Positions 25,947-34,909 of a stretch of 64,000 nucleotides of DNA are shown here, piece after piece. The DNA is from Clostridia bacterium (GTDB taxonomy: Bacteria; Bacillota; Clostridia; TANB77; CAG-508), in NCBI GenBank assembly GCA_022792135.1, contig JAAWAM010000009.1, forward strand, positions 24,165-88,164. Direction: 5' to 3'. Position numbers and translations under genes: made by a program. The notes beneath the pieces are model-generated. The model searched no databases. It was not told the origin of the DNA and was given only the letters and a program-made list of their open reading frames with translations. Every line of letters begins with the position of its first letter. Positions within the stretch are counted from its first letter, which is position 1.

Positions 25947-27341
25947 TTAAACGGTTAACTCTTCCTTTTCCTCCATCTCATCCATTGCTTCTGCTATTTT
26001 TACCATAATAGCACATTCGATTCTTTTTTTGAATAATTTACAACCATATTCATAAACCTTGTCAATGTTTCCAGTTGCATGATAAGCATTTGCACTACAG
26101 CCTCCACTACAATATAATTTTGCCCAGCAATCTTTACATTCTTTTCTTGAATAAGCATTGCATAATTTAAATTCATTTCTTAAACTTGTATTGGTTACTC
26201 CCTCTCTTACATTTCCCATTAAGAATTTTTTATCTCCCACAAATTGATGACATGGATAAAAATCTCCACTTGGTGTTACGGCTAAATATTCTGTTCCTGA
26301 CCCACAACCTGTTATTCTTTTATAAATACATGGTCCTGCTGATAAATCGATCATATAATGATAAAAAGTAAAAGGATTTCCTTGTTTCTTCCTTTTTATC
26401 ATTTCTTTGGCTAGAATTTCATATTGTTCATAAATCGTTTCTAAATCTTCTTCCCTTAATGCATACTCAGTCCCTGGCTCAGATACCACTGGTTCCATCG
26501 ATAATTCTTGAAAACCTAAATCTGCCATATGGAAAATATCTTTCGTAAAGTCTAAATTATTGCGAGTAAATGTCCCCCTCATGTAATATTCTTTATTTCC
26601 TCTTTTCTCCACAAAGTTTTTAAATTTAGGTACAATGATATCATAGCTTCCTTTCCCATCTAGTCTTCTTCTAAGTCTATCATGTATTTCTTTTCTTCCA
26701 TCTAAACTAAGAACCACATTATTCATTTCTTGATTTAAAAAGTCAATCACTTCGTCATCTAAAAGAACGCCATTGGTTGTTAAGGTAAATCGAAAATGTT
26801 TATTAACGTCTTTTTCAATACTTCTTGCATATTTCACTAATTGTTTTACTACTTCAAAATTAACAAGTGGCTCTCCGCCAAAGAAATCTACTTCTAGATT
26901 TTTTCTAGTTCCTGAATTTTTAACTAAAAAGTCTAATGCTTGTTTTCCTACTTCAAAACTCATTAAAGCATCTTCTCCATGATATTTTCCTTGCCCTGCA
27001 AAGCAATATTCACAATTCAAATTACAAGTATGTGCAATATGTAAGCATAATGCTTTTACAACCGTATCTCTTCTTTTTAAATCTAAGTCTTTATTTTCAT
27101 AGATATCTTTTGAAAATAATTTTCTTTCTTTTATTAGTTTTTCAACTTCTCGCATGGTTTCTTCAATATCTTTTTCACTTACTTCTTCATATCTCTGTAA
27201 CATAGTTTGCTTGATTTCTTCGTTCTTTTTTTCTTGATATAATTTTATCATATCGTAACTTAAATCATCTACACAGTGAACAGCTCCACTATAAGTATCT
27301 AACACGATATTAAATCCATTTAATTTATATTGATGTATCAT
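25947..27341 (-). CDS. scfB: SCIFF radical SAM maturase (thioether-forming)
   Basis: This 464-residue radical SAM/SPASM enzyme should install a Cys-Thr-type thioether in the SCIFF peptide encoded just upstream. The radical SAM cluster motif CNLNCEYCF is at C106, C110 and C113. DFFGGEPLVNFE follows, and a SPASM-type Cys cluster lies toward the C-terminus (GPCIYKRITGCGSGTEYLAVTPSGDFYPCHQF; CKDCWAKLYCSGGCSANAY). An N-terminal RRE-like segment precedes the core. It is separated from the peptide gene by a terminator-like hairpin and a large dispersed-repeat palindrome. Confidence 0.93.
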   Translation of the reverse strand: MIHQYKLNGFNIVLDTYSGAVHCVDDLSYDMIKLYQEKKNEEIKQTMLQRYEEVSEKDIEETMREVEKLIKERKLFSKDIYENKDLDLKRRDTVVKALCLHIAHTCNLNCEYCFAGQGKYHGEDALMSFEVGKQALDFLVKNSGTRKNLEVDFFGGEPLVNFEVVKQLVKYARSIEKDVNKHFRFTLTTNGVLLDDEVIDFLNQEMNNVVLSLDGRKEIHDRLRRRLDGKGSYDIIVPKFKNFVEKRGNKEYYMRGTFTRNNLDFTKDIFHMADLGFQELSMEPVVSEPGTEYALREEDLETIYEQYEILAKEMIKRKKQGNPFTFYHYMIDLSAGPCIYKRITGCGSGTEYLAVTPSGDFYPCHQFVGDKKFLMGNVREGVTNTSLRNEFKLCNAYSRKECKDCWAKLYCSGGCSANAYHATGNIDKVYEYGCKLFKKRIECAIMVKIAEAMDEMEEKEELTV

Positions 27342-27355
27342 TTCTTCCCCCTTAA

Positions 27356-27430
27356 GATGATTTTGGGGACGGAGGAAAAAATCATCTTCTTATTTCGTGA
27401 TGATTTTTTCCTCCGTCCCCAAAATCATCT
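27356..27430. repeat. large double palindrome of the TCCTCC-variant repeat between SCIFF peptide and maturase genes
   Basis: AAGATGATTTTGGGGACGGAGG... and its reverse complement ...CCTCCGTCCCCAAAATCATCTT face each other around the short loop TTCTTATTTCGT. The result is a ~31-bp perfect stem, and each arm is itself a copy of the unit at 19031-19062. Two inverted units with a spacer is the arrangement known as a REPIN. Confidence 0.8.
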
Positions 27431-27432
27431 TA

Positions 27433-27479
27433 AAATAAATTGCCGTCCAAGGTTCAATTTGGTGTCGGCAATTTATTTT
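27433..27479 (-). terminator. terminator/attenuator after the SCIFF peptide gene
   Basis: AAATAAATTGCCG pairs with CGGCAATTTATTT around a 20-base loop just downstream of the SCIFF peptide stop. On the minus strand it ends in TTTATTTTA. Partial termination here would make peptide more abundant than maturase, a common arrangement for such pairs. Confidence 0.65.
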
Positions 27480-27490
27480 CTTTTTATTTT

Positions 27491-27637
27491 TTATTGATTC
27501 ACATTTTCACATTTTTGGTTTGCTACACCACATGATGTTTTACAAGCTGATTGGCATGATGTTTGGCATTCTCCACATCCTCCATTGTTTTGGCTCTCTT
27601 CTAGGTTACGTGTTTGAATTGTTATGATTCTTTTCAT
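27491..27637 (-). CDS. scfA: SCIFF family ribosomal peptide precursor (six cysteines in forty-five)
   Basis: This 48-residue peptide starts MKRIITIQTRNLEES. It carries six cysteines with spacing C-x2-C-x3-C-x3-C-x3-C-x6-C, matching the SCIFF precursor. An AGGAGGAAAGAATAAA ribosome site precedes the ATG at 27637. It is the substrate of the radical SAM maturase encoded downstream. The role of the mature peptide is unknown; the family is nearly universal in Clostridia. Confidence 0.95.
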   Translation of the reverse strand: MKRIITIQTRNLEESQNNGGCGECQTSCQSACKTSCGVANQKCENVNQ

Positions 27638-27725
27638 TTTATTCTTTCCTCCTCTATTGCTTTTCTTAAAATTTCTTAGCTATTATAACATTTTAATAGT
27701 TGCCTGTCAATTTCCATAACATTTT

Positions 27726-28682
27726 TTATTGAAAAATTTCAAATGGCTGAATTGGATTTCCTCTTAAAAAATCCCCGATTGGCATTCTTCTAGCATTTTC
27801 TCCTTGAATTTCTAATACTTTTAAAATACCCTGTTTAGTTTTAATCCATAATCCCTTTTTGTTATCTGCAACTAAAACAGTTCCATTTTTCCATTTTCCT
27901 ATTTCTTCTAATGGAACTTCTTCTTTTGTTGCAATTGCAACTTTCCAAAATTTAATTTTTTTTCCTTTTAAGAAAGTATAGGTTCCCATAATTGGATTGA
28001 ATCCTCTTACTAAATTTTTAATTTCTTTAGCGGTTTTATTTTCCCAATCAATTTTTGCCATTTGTTTATCTAACATAGGAGCTAACGTAAAGTCTTCTCC
28101 TTGTTTCTCTCTAGGAGCTGTTCCTTTTTCTATTTCTTTTAGCGTTTTTACCAATAACTCTCCACCAATTTTAGAAAGTCTATTCCATAATTCACCTGTT
28201 GTTTCCTCTTCTCCGATTTCCACTTCTTCTTTTAAGATCATATCTCCAGTATCCATTCCTACATCCATATACATCGTTGTTATTCCTGTTACTTTATCTC
28301 CATTTAGAACAGCCCATTGAATTGGTGCTGCTCCACGATATTTTGGAAGTAAAGAACCATGAACATTAATACATCCTAGCTTTGGAATTTCTAAAATTTC
28401 CTTTGGTAGAATTTTTCCATAAGCTACTACACAAATAACATCTGGATTGAGAGCTTTTATTTCTTCGATAAATTCTACATTATTTCTTACTTTTAAAGGT
28501 TGGTAGATTGGTAACTGTTTTTCTTCTGCCAATTCTTTGACGGGAGATTTCATCATTTTCATTCCTCTCCCTTTTGGTCTATCTGGATTGGTTACTACTG
28601 CTAAAATTTCATACCCTGCATGATAAACCGCTTCTAGACTTTCTCTAGCAAAGTCTGGTGTTCCCATAAAAACTATCCTCAT
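27726..28682 (-). CDS. fmt: methionyl-tRNA formyltransferase
   Basis: Fmt formylates initiator Met-tRNA with 10-formyl-THF. Its 318 residues begin MRIVFMGTPDFARESLEA. It contains NVHGSLLPKYRGAAPIQWAVLNGD with the catalytic Asn/His region and TTMYMDVGMDTGDMI, followed by a C-terminal OB-like domain (FNPIMGTYTFLKGKKIKFWK). An AGGAGG site lies before the ATG. It follows def and priA in the usual priA-def-fmt order. Confidence 0.95.
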   Translation of the reverse strand: MRIVFMGTPDFARESLEAVYHAGYEILAVVTNPDRPKGRGMKMMKSPVKELAEEKQLPIYQPLKVRNNVEFIEEIKALNPDVICVVAYGKILPKEILEIPKLGCINVHGSLLPKYRGAAPIQWAVLNGDKVTGITTMYMDVGMDTGDMILKEEVEIGEEETTGELWNRLSKIGGELLVKTLKEIEKGTAPREKQGEDFTLAPMLDKQMAKIDWENKTAKEIKNLVRGFNPIMGTYTFLKGKKIKFWKVAIATKEEVPLEEIGKWKNGTVLVADNKKGLWIKTKQGILKVLEIQGENARRMPIGDFLRGNPIQPFEIFQ

Positions 28683-28749
28683 TTTTTCCTCCTATTTTCC
28701 TGTAAAATATTTTCCAAAATATCCAAAGAGAAATTTCCTCAATTGGACA

Positions 28750-29229
28750 TTATTCTTTGTCTGGTTCTATATATTCTAAAGTGCCTGGTAGTATTTTATC
28801 TACAAATACTTCTCCATTTAGGTGGTCTGTTTCATGGCAAATTGCTTGTGCTAATAATTCTTTCGCTTTTAGTTTCCTTTTCTTTCCCTCTCTATCTATA
28901 TATTCAACTACTACTTCAGCTGGTCTAATTACTTTTGCAAATTGGTTTGGAAAACTTAAGCAGCCTTCATCTACTTCTTGCTCTCCTTTTGTTTTTAGAA
29001 TGGCTGGATTGATGAATACAATTGGTCCATTATCATCATAAAGGTCAATCACTACTACTCTTTTTAATACTCCTACTTGTACCGCTGCAAGTCCTACTCC
29101 ATTATACTTATGCATGGTTTCTATCATATCATCAATTAAAGTTTGTATTTTTTCGTCAATAACGTCTACTTCTCTTGACCTCTTTTTTAAGATTTCGTCT
29201 CCCTCATATCTTAAATTTCTAATTGCCAT
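28750..29229 (-). CDS. def: peptide deformylase
   Basis: This 159-residue metalloenzyme removes the N-formyl group from new proteins. Motif 1 is GVGLAAVQVG (the usual proline replaced by valine), motif 2 EGCLSFP with the metal Cys, and motif 3 CHETDHLNGEVFVD (HExxH as HETDH). The proline-to-valine change occurs in other clostridial deformylases and should not abolish activity. AGGAGG precedes the ATG at 29229. It lies between priA and fmt. Confidence 0.94.
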   Translation of the reverse strand: MAIRNLRYEGDEILKKRSREVDVIDEKIQTLIDDMIETMHKYNGVGLAAVQVGVLKRVVVIDLYDDNGPIVFINPAILKTKGEQEVDEGCLSFPNQFAKVIRPAEVVVEYIDREGKKRKLKAKELLAQAICHETDHLNGEVFVDKILPGTLEYIEPDKE

Positions 29230-29324
29230 TTTCTTCCTCCTACCTTATTTTTATATTCTACGATATTTATATTAAAATATTTTGCTAATTCATCCATAAC
29301 AAAATGGACATGACCTTTTACATT

Positions 29325-31556
29325 CTAACTCATATTATTGGGATTGACATCAATTGCTACTCTCGTTGATTTTAAATCCTTTTGATAAACCTCTTTTAAA
29401 CATTCGTTTAATACTTCATTTGCCTTTGGTGTCATATTTCCTTTTACAATAATTCGATAGCGTAATCGATTTTGAATTTTATCAATTGGTGCTGGCATAG
29501 GTGCAAATACTTTAAAAGTTTCTCCTAAGTGATTCTTTACAAATTCATATACCCAATTACTGACTTGTTTTAACTCTTTTTCCTTTAAACTATTGAAACT
29601 AATTACTATTATATCGCAAAATGGTGGATATTTCAACTGTTCTCTTAAAGCAATTTCTATTTCATAGAACATTTCATAATTTTGCTTTCTTGCACATTGA
29701 ATACTAAAGTTTTCTGGATTATAACTTTGTATCACTACTTTTCCTGGCAACTTTTCTCTCCCTGCTCGTCCGTGCCACTTGGGTTAAAATTTGAAAAGTT
29801 CTTTCATTGGCTCTATAATCATCGATGTTTAATGAACTATCTGCTGCAATGACACCAACTAAGGTTACATTTGGAAAATGATGCCCCTTTACTACCATTT
29901 GTGTTCCAATTAAAATATCAATATTTTCATTTTTAAATTGATTTAATATTTGTTCATGTGAATTCTTTTTAGTAACGGTATCTACATCCATTCTTATGGT
30001 TTTTGCTTCTGGAAATTGTTTCTGAATTTCTTGTTCTAGTCTTTGTGTTCCTGTTCCAAAATAACGGATTTTATCACTTCCACATTCTGGGCATATCCTC
30101 ACTAGACTTTCTTCATAACCACAATAATGACATTTTAGTTTTCTTTCATAACTATGATAGGTTAAACTAATATTACAATTTTTGCATTGAACTGTATACC
30201 CACAATTTCTACACATAATAAAGGTAGAATATCCTCTTCGATTTAAAAATAATATCGTTTGCCTTTTTTGCTTTAAATTTTCTTGTATTTCTTGATATAA
30301 ATCTACACTTAACATAGATCGATTTCCGATTCGCCAATTCTTGTTTTAAATCAACTACTGTTACTTTTGGTAAAGAAGATGCATTTGCTCTTTTGGTTAA
30401 TTTTAGCAATTCTATTTTATTCGTATTAACAGCTTTGTAATAAGTATTGATATCTGGTGTTGCACTTCCCAATAAGAGTGGGCAATTATTTTGTTTGGCG
30501 ATAAATTTTGCTACTTGTTTAGCATCATATTTAGGATTTGACTCTGATTTATAAGAACTATCATGTTCTTCATCGATCATAATAATTCCTAAATTTTTGA
30601 CTGGTGCAAAAATGGCTGATCTTGCTCCGATTACAATTTTTGCTTTTCCTTCTCTTATTTTATTCCATTCATCATATCGTTCTCCTATTGACAACTTACT
30701 ATGTAATACTGCTATTCTTTCTTTTCCAAATCGTGAAATAAATCGTTCTAACATTTGTGGCGTCAATGATATTTCTGGTACTAATACAATGGCTGTGTTT
30801 TCTTTTTCTATGACTTCTTGGATTAGTTGTAAATAAACTTCTGTTTTTCCAGATCCAGTTACTCCATATAGCAAAAATTCTTGATATTGATTATGTTCTA
30901 TGCAAGATACTACTTTTTCATAAGCTTTTTCTTGTTCCTTTGTTAAAATCAATTTTTCAGTTTTTTCTACTTTTTTATCTTTTAAAGGATCTCTTTGAAT
31001 CTTTTTTTCTATTATTTCTAAATAATCATTTTTTATTAAGGTATTTACGATTGCTCTCGAACAATCTGTTAACATCTCTATTTCTGATATCGTTGCTCCT
31101 TCATTGTTTTCAATAAAATTGAGTACTCTTTTTTGTTTTTCAGACTTTATCATTCCCATTTCAATGGCAAAATCTATTTCTTCTTTTTCTTTTTTTAAAT
31201 AGACTGCTCCGAATGGTTTTCTCTTGTACTTTGTTTTGTTTGTTTCTTGTTCCAGGTGTTAACATGAGTTTAATGCAATCTGATACATTACAAAAATATC
31301 TTTTTGCCATCCATCTTGCTAGTTCTATTTGCTTGTTGCTTAAATTATCTTCTATTTTTGTAATTTCTTTTACTTCATATTGCGATTGTTCTTTGATTCC
31401 TACCACAAAAGCTTCTTCTATCTTTCCGCCCTTGCCAAAAGGAACTAGCACCTTACTTCCTATTATGATAAGGTCTTCTAGTTCTTGTGGAATTCCATAG
31501 TCGAAGGTTCTATTTAATTTCTTTGCGGTTCGATTGATAATTACTTCTGCTACCAT
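29325..31556 (-). CDS. priA: primosomal helicase PriA, decoded through three +1 frameshifts
   Basis: PriA restarts stalled replication forks. Read conventionally the locus is four fragments; skipping the C of CGGA at 31211, 30328 and 29772 joins them into 742 residues, a normal PriA length. Domains: N-terminal 3'BD (MVAEVIINRTAKKLNRTFDY), helicase with Walker A GVTGSGKTEVYL and DEEH box (MIDEEHDSSYK), zinc cysteines (CRNCGYTVQCKNC, CHYCGYE, CPECGSDKI), motif V/VI region (LTQVAGRAGRE once recoded) and the C-terminal domain. The start is the ATG at 31556 (AAGGAG site). A longer in-frame ATG at 31601 comes from the dispersed repeat. Recoding is needed for any functional protein. Confidence 0.92.
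29769..29772 (-). other. +1 recoding site CGGA in priA, third site
   Basis: Context is CAA GTG GCA C GGA CGA GCA GGG. Zero frame gives VARTSRERKVARKSS and a stop at 29719. Skipping C gives VAGRAGREKLPGKVVIQ, the conserved helicase motif VI. Confidence 0.88.
30325..30328 (-). other. +1 recoding site CGGA in priA, second site
   Basis: Context is TTG GCG AAT C GGA AAT CGA TCT. Zero frame leaves the helicase sequence (NRKSIYVKCRF). Skipping C gives ELANGNRSMLSVDL, as expected after the first helicase subdomain. Confidence 0.85.
31208..31211 (-). other. +1 recoding site CGGA in priA, first site
   Basis: Context is AAA ACC ATT C GGA GCA GTC TAT. Zero frame gives a basic run ending in a stop at 31161. 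Skipping C gives TIGAVYLKKEKEEIDFAIE and joins the next fragment. Confidence 0.85.
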
Positions 31557-31568
31557 ATTTTCTCCTTC

Positions 31569-31634
31569 TAAAACAACGAAAGACGGTTCTTCGATAGCCA
31601 ATGGCTAAAGAAGAACCGTCCCTAATTAGCCATT
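31569..31634. repeat. dispersed palindromic repeat between priA and gmk
   Basis: GACGGTTCTTC and GAAGAACCGTC form one inverted repeat. The right half is again the 35-bp AATGGCTAA...TTAGCCATT unit seen at 3114 and 52641. The last codons and TAA stop of gmk (31626-31628) lie inside the unit. Confidence 0.78.
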
Positions 31635-32186
31635 CATCTCATTTTTTAAAATTGCCATTACAATTTGAACGGTCTTTTCTAAATTATCATTTTTTAATAC
31701 ATAATCGTATAAGTTAATTCTAGATTCTTCATATTCAAATCGACTTAAACGTAGACGTATTTCTGCTGGACTTGGTTTATCCACTCTTTGTTGTAGTCTT
31801 CTTTCTAGTTCTTCTTTTGGAACTCTTAAGAAAATGGTGACTACTTTTGTATCTGCTTTCAATAAATCTTGTAAGTGTTCTGTTCCATTTACATCAATAT
31901 CTTTTACAATAATTTTTCCACTTTCCATCTTTTCATTTAACAGTTTTCTAGAAGTTCCATAATAATGATTGTGATGTACATCATATTCATAGAATTCTCC
32001 ATTTTCTATCATTTTCTCAAATTCTTCTCTGCTGACAAAATTATAAGTTCCACCTTCTACGTCTCCTTCTCTCATAGGTCGTGAAGTATAAGATGGAAGT
32101 GATTCTACATTTTCCATCCTTTTTATCAGTTCTTTTTTGATTGTATCTTTTCCTGCTCCTGCTACCCCAGATAAAATGACTAGCAT
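31626..32186 (-). CDS. gmk: guanylate kinase
   Basis: Phosphorylates GMP to GDP. The 186 residues include LVILSGVAGAGKDTIKKEL (P-loop with the usual serine/glycine region), ESLPSYTSRPMREGDVEGGTYNFVSREEFEKMIENGEFYEYDVHHNHYYGTS and the lid region RLQQRVDKPSPAEIRLRLSRFEYEE. It overlaps rpoZ by seven bases, giving translational coupling. Its C-terminal Asn-Gly-stop is supplied by the dispersed repeat, so the native end may have been altered by the insertion. Confidence 0.93.
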   Translation of the reverse strand: MLVILSGVAGAGKDTIKKELIKRMENVESLPSYTSRPMREGDVEGGTYNFVSREEFEKMIENGEFYEYDVHHNHYYGTSRKLLNEKMESGKIIVKDIDVNGTEHLQDLLKADTKVVTIFLRVPKEELERRLQQRVDKPSPAEIRLRLSRFEYEESRINLYDYVLKNDNLEKTVQIVMAILKNEMNG

Positions 32187-32368
32187 ATTTCTACCTTCCC
32201 TTCTGCAATTTCATTTGCTGCTAAAGTTACTGGAGATTCTTCTTTGACATTTGTTTTTGCTTCCTCTCCTGCTGCAATTTGTCTGGCACGTCTTGCTGTT
32301 GCAATTACTAATTCATAACGATTGTTAGCTTTTGTTAATAAATCTGTTACACTTGGTTTTACCATCAT
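32180..32368 (-). CDS. rpoZ: DNA-directed RNA polymerase omega subunit
   Basis: This 62-residue protein (MVKPSVTDLLTKANNRYELVIATARRARQIA...NVKEESPVTLAANEIAEGKVEI) matches omega by length and by the ARRARQIA and PVTLAANEI motifs. Two adjacent ATGs are available and I take the first. It lies between remA and gmk, the standard clostridial order, and overlaps gmk. Confidence 0.92.
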   Translation of the reverse strand: MMVKPSVTDLLTKANNRYELVIATARRARQIAAGEEAKTNVKEESPVTLAANEIAEGKVEIC

Positions 32369-32416
32369 TTTTAATCACTTTCCTTTCTAAAAAAAATTAT
32401 TTTACAGCTTTGCTGT

Positions 32417-32677
32417 TTATTTATTGATTTCTTCTTGTGATATTGTTTTGTCTATTCTTCCTCCAACCGTTTCTGGTTGCACAGCAGATAATATGATATG
32501 TCCTGAATCCATAATTAATACGGCTCTTGTTCTTCTTCCATAAGTGGCATCTACTGCTGTTTTTTCGTCTTTTGCTTCTTGTACCATTCTTTTAATTGGT
32601 GCTGATTCTGGACTTACAATTGCGACAATTCTTTCTGCTGAAACAATGTTTCCAAATCCTATGTTTACCAATTGCAT
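32417..32677 (-). CDS. remA: extracellular matrix regulator RemA (DUF370)
   Basis: This 86-residue DNA-binding protein ([37 protein letters not shown]...[33 protein letters not shown]) carries the invariant [13 protein letters not shown] and TYGRRTRAV motifs of RemA. In Bacillus RemA activates matrix and osmoprotectant genes. It lies between yicC and rpoZ as in most Firmicutes. Confidence 0.93.
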   Translation of the reverse strand: MQLVNIGFGNIVSAERIVAIVSPESAPIKRMVQEAKDEKTAVDATYGRRTRAVLIMDSGHIILSAVQPETVGGRIDKTISQEEINK

Positions 32678-32692
32678 AAAATCAATTCCTTT

Positions 32693-33568
32693 CTATTCTA
32701 TATTTTGAACTTGTTCTCTTATATTTTCTATTTCTGTTTTTATATCAATCACTCTGTTGGTAATATCTAAGTGATTGGCTTTTGAGCCAATTGTGTTGGT
32801 TTCTCGATTCATTTCTTGGATGATAAAGTCTAATTTTTTTCCAACTGCTTCTTCCGAATTTAACAGTGTTTTAAATTGCGCAATATGACTGTTTAGTCTT
32901 GTTATCTCTTCTTCTACTGAACATTTATCAGCATATATTACTACTTCTTGTGATAATCTTGTTGAATCCACTTCTCCTTCTGGCAAAAGCTGTTTTATTC
33001 TTTCTTCTAATTTTACTATATATTCTTCAATAAGTCCAGTAGAAAGTTTAGATATTTCTTCAACTTTTATTTGTATGTTATTTAATCTTACTAACAAATC
33101 TTCTGCCATTTTATTGCCTTCTACTTGTCTCATTTGAATTAAATGATGAGTAGCACTTTTTACTGTTTCTATTACTTCTTCTTGAATGGTATCATCATTT
33201 TGGTCATTTTGAATTTTTAACACATCTGGATATTTTGCTATGTCATTTACTTGTATGTCAGCTAATAAATTTTCTTTTTGTGCTAATTTTTTTAGTTCAT
33301 CGATATAGGCTTTTGCTAATTCTGTATTGATTTGTATAGTTCTTCCTTGTAATGAGTCGTTTTCAAAGGTTACAAAAACATCTATTTTTCCTCTTTTTAC
33401 TTTAGTTGCTATTTGTTTTTTTATGATTTCTTCTAAATAACTAAGTTGCCTTGGTATTTTTACACATATGTCTAAATATCTATGATTAACACTTTTTATT
33501 TCAATTTGATATTCTCTGGCATTTTTGGACACATTTGCTTTTCCATATCCTGTCATACTTTTAATCAT
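32693..33568 (-). CDS. yicC: YicC family endoribonuclease
   Basis: This 291-residue protein starts MIKSMTGYGKANVSKNAREYQIEIKSVNHRYLDICVKIPR and ends KANHLDITNRVIDIKTEIENIREQVQNIE. Both blocks are YicC/YloC signatures (MTGYG; EMNRETNTIGSKA). The family has endoribonuclease activity in E. coli and B. subtilis (known from literature). It overlaps the upstream membrane-protein gene by eight bases. Confidence 0.92.
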   Translation of the reverse strand: MIKSMTGYGKANVSKNAREYQIEIKSVNHRYLDICVKIPRQLSYLEEIIKKQIATKVKRGKIDVFVTFENDSLQGRTIQINTELAKAYIDELKKLAQKENLLADIQVNDIAKYPDVLKIQNDQNDDTIQEEVIETVKSATHHLIQMRQVEGNKMAEDLLVRLNNIQIKVEEISKLSTGLIEEYIVKLEERIKQLLPEGEVDSTRLSQEVVIYADKCSVEEEITRLNSHIAQFKTLLNSEEAVGKKLDFIIQEMNRETNTIGSKANHLDITNRVIDIKTEIENIREQVQNIE

Positions 33569-34031
33569 TTTCTTTTCCCTCTTTTTTAGTTTTTGTTTTT
33601 TTGGCTTCTTTTTTGATTGGTTTGTCTTCTTTTACAATTTCAGATATATCACTTAACCCTTTTAAATATTCTTTTCTCTCTTTGGTATAGTGAAAGATTG
33701 CTTTTAGTACATAATAGATGGCAAAGATATAAGATGAAACTAATAAATACAATTGAAAGTCATATTTAAATAAGCTAATCATATGCATAATTGATAAGGA
33801 GTGTAAAGATAAAACGAATAATTCAACTCCTGTAATGGCTGGCGTGCCACAATCTTCTCGATAAGCTTTTTCTAAAGTAAGAATTCCCAATATCAAAAAG
33901 GTTCCCGCAAATACTTTAATATCTTCGACTAATCTAGCCAAATTCATTCTACTATAAGCAAAATTTAAAACCATAAAATAGCACATAACTCCAATAGCTT
34001 TTAGTAGATTTTTGAATATTGTTTTTTTCAT
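33561..34031 (-). CDS. conserved membrane protein of unknown function
   Basis: This 156-residue protein has four probable membrane helices (LKAIGVMCYFMVLNFAY; VFAGTFLILGILTLE; VELFVLSLHSLSIMHMI; LYLLVSSYIFAIYYVLKAIF) and a very lysine-rich C-terminal tail. It overlaps yicC and follows rsmE by nine bases, so it is part of the rsmE-yicC-remA-rpoZ-gmk-priA run. I do not recognise the family. Confidence 0.7.
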   Translation of the reverse strand: MKKTIFKNLLKAIGVMCYFMVLNFAYSRMNLARLVEDIKVFAGTFLILGILTLEKAYREDCGTPAITGVELFVLSLHSLSIMHMISLFKYDFQLYLLVSSYIFAIYYVLKAIFHYTKERKEYLKGLSDISEIVKEDKPIKKEAKKTKTKKEGKEND

Positions 34032-34040
34032 CGTTTCCTC

Positions 34041-34790
34041 CTAATTTTCTAGTTCGTACATGATAATACTTAACACATTTAAAGCTACGGTTTCTGTTCT
34101 TAATATTCTTTTTCCTAATGTGATGGTAGTAGCCTTATTTGCTTGCAACATTTCCACTTCTTCTGGCGCAATTCCACCTTCTGGTCCTACAATAACTGCT
34201 ATTTTTATTTCTTTTTGATGATATTTTTCTTTTAGTTTTTTTAGTTCTTGTTTTATGGTATTTTCTGTTTCATTTTCATAGGCCACAAATACTATATCAT
34301 ATTCTTTCATTAAATGACAAATATTTTTTAAATTTATGGGTGATTTTATAGTAGGAATTCGATTTCTTCCACATTGTTTAGCTGCTACTTCTGCTATTTT
34401 CTGCCATCTTTGGACTTTTTTTGCTTTATCGTTTTCTTTTAATTTTACCACACATCTTTTCATTTCAATTGGTAGGATGTCATAAACTCCTAATTCTACT
34501 GATTTTTGAATGATTAATTCCATTTTATCTGCTTTTGGTAATCCCTGCATAATGGTTACCTTTATCTTAGACTCTACTTCATTTTCTAATTTTTTTATTA
34601 TTTTGCATTCAATGACTTCTTCTATATTTACAATTTCACATAAGTAGTTTTGCTCATTGGTTATATTACAAATGGTTAGTTCGTTTCCTACTTTTTCTCG
34701 TAGTACATTTTTGATATGATTGATATCATTTCCTATTATTCTTATTTTATCTTCTTTTACTTGTTCTTGTGTTACAAAAAATTTTGGCAT
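34041..34790 (-). CDS. rsmE: 16S rRNA (uracil1498-N3)-methyltransferase
   Basis: This 249-residue SPOUT methyltransferase has an N-terminal PUA-like domain (INDINHIKNVLREKVGN seen as GNDINHIKNVLREKVGN), MQGLPKADKMELIIQKSVELGVYDILPIEMKRCVVK, AEVAAKQCGRNRIP and a C-terminal knot (IVGPEGGIAPEEVEML; LGKRILRTETVALNVLSIIMYE). It modifies U1498 of 16S rRNA. It is the first gene of the run ending in fmt. Confidence 0.95.
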   Translation of the reverse strand: MPKFFVTQEQVKEDKIRIIGNDINHIKNVLREKVGNELTICNITNEQNYLCEIVNIEEVIECKIIKKLENEVESKIKVTIMQGLPKADKMELIIQKSVELGVYDILPIEMKRCVVKLKENDKAKKVQRWQKIAEVAAKQCGRNRIPTIKSPINLKNICHLMKEYDIVFVAYENETENTIKQELKKLKEKYHQKEIKIAVIVGPEGGIAPEEVEMLQANKATTITLGKRILRTETVALNVLSIIMYELEN

Positions 34791-34845
34791 AATTTTCTCC
34801 TTTATACGGGCTTATTATATCACAGTCTTCTTCTTTTTTCTAGCA

Positions 34846-34889
34846 AAAAAAGAAATTATATTAGATTTTACTCCTTTATAATTTCTTTT
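34846..34889 (-). terminator. rho-independent terminator after the rubrerythrin gene
   Basis: On the minus strand AAAGAAATTATA pairs with TATAATTTCTTT around a ~15-base loop, followed by a T run. It lies 20 bases past the rubrerythrin stop and before rsmE. Confidence 0.75.
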
Positions 34890-34909
34890 CTTTTATTTTT
34901 TATCTTATC

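Noticed and set aside
5411-31211. prfB-like +1 frameshift with Shine-Dalgarno stimulator and stop codon
   Set aside because: No AGGGGG-type stimulator and no stop codon lie directly at the sites.
29325-31556. Calling priA, uvrA or recJ pseudogenes
   Set aside because: Between the sites the sequence is fully conserved with no stop or missense decay, in contrast to the truly decayed gene at 38371-39321.
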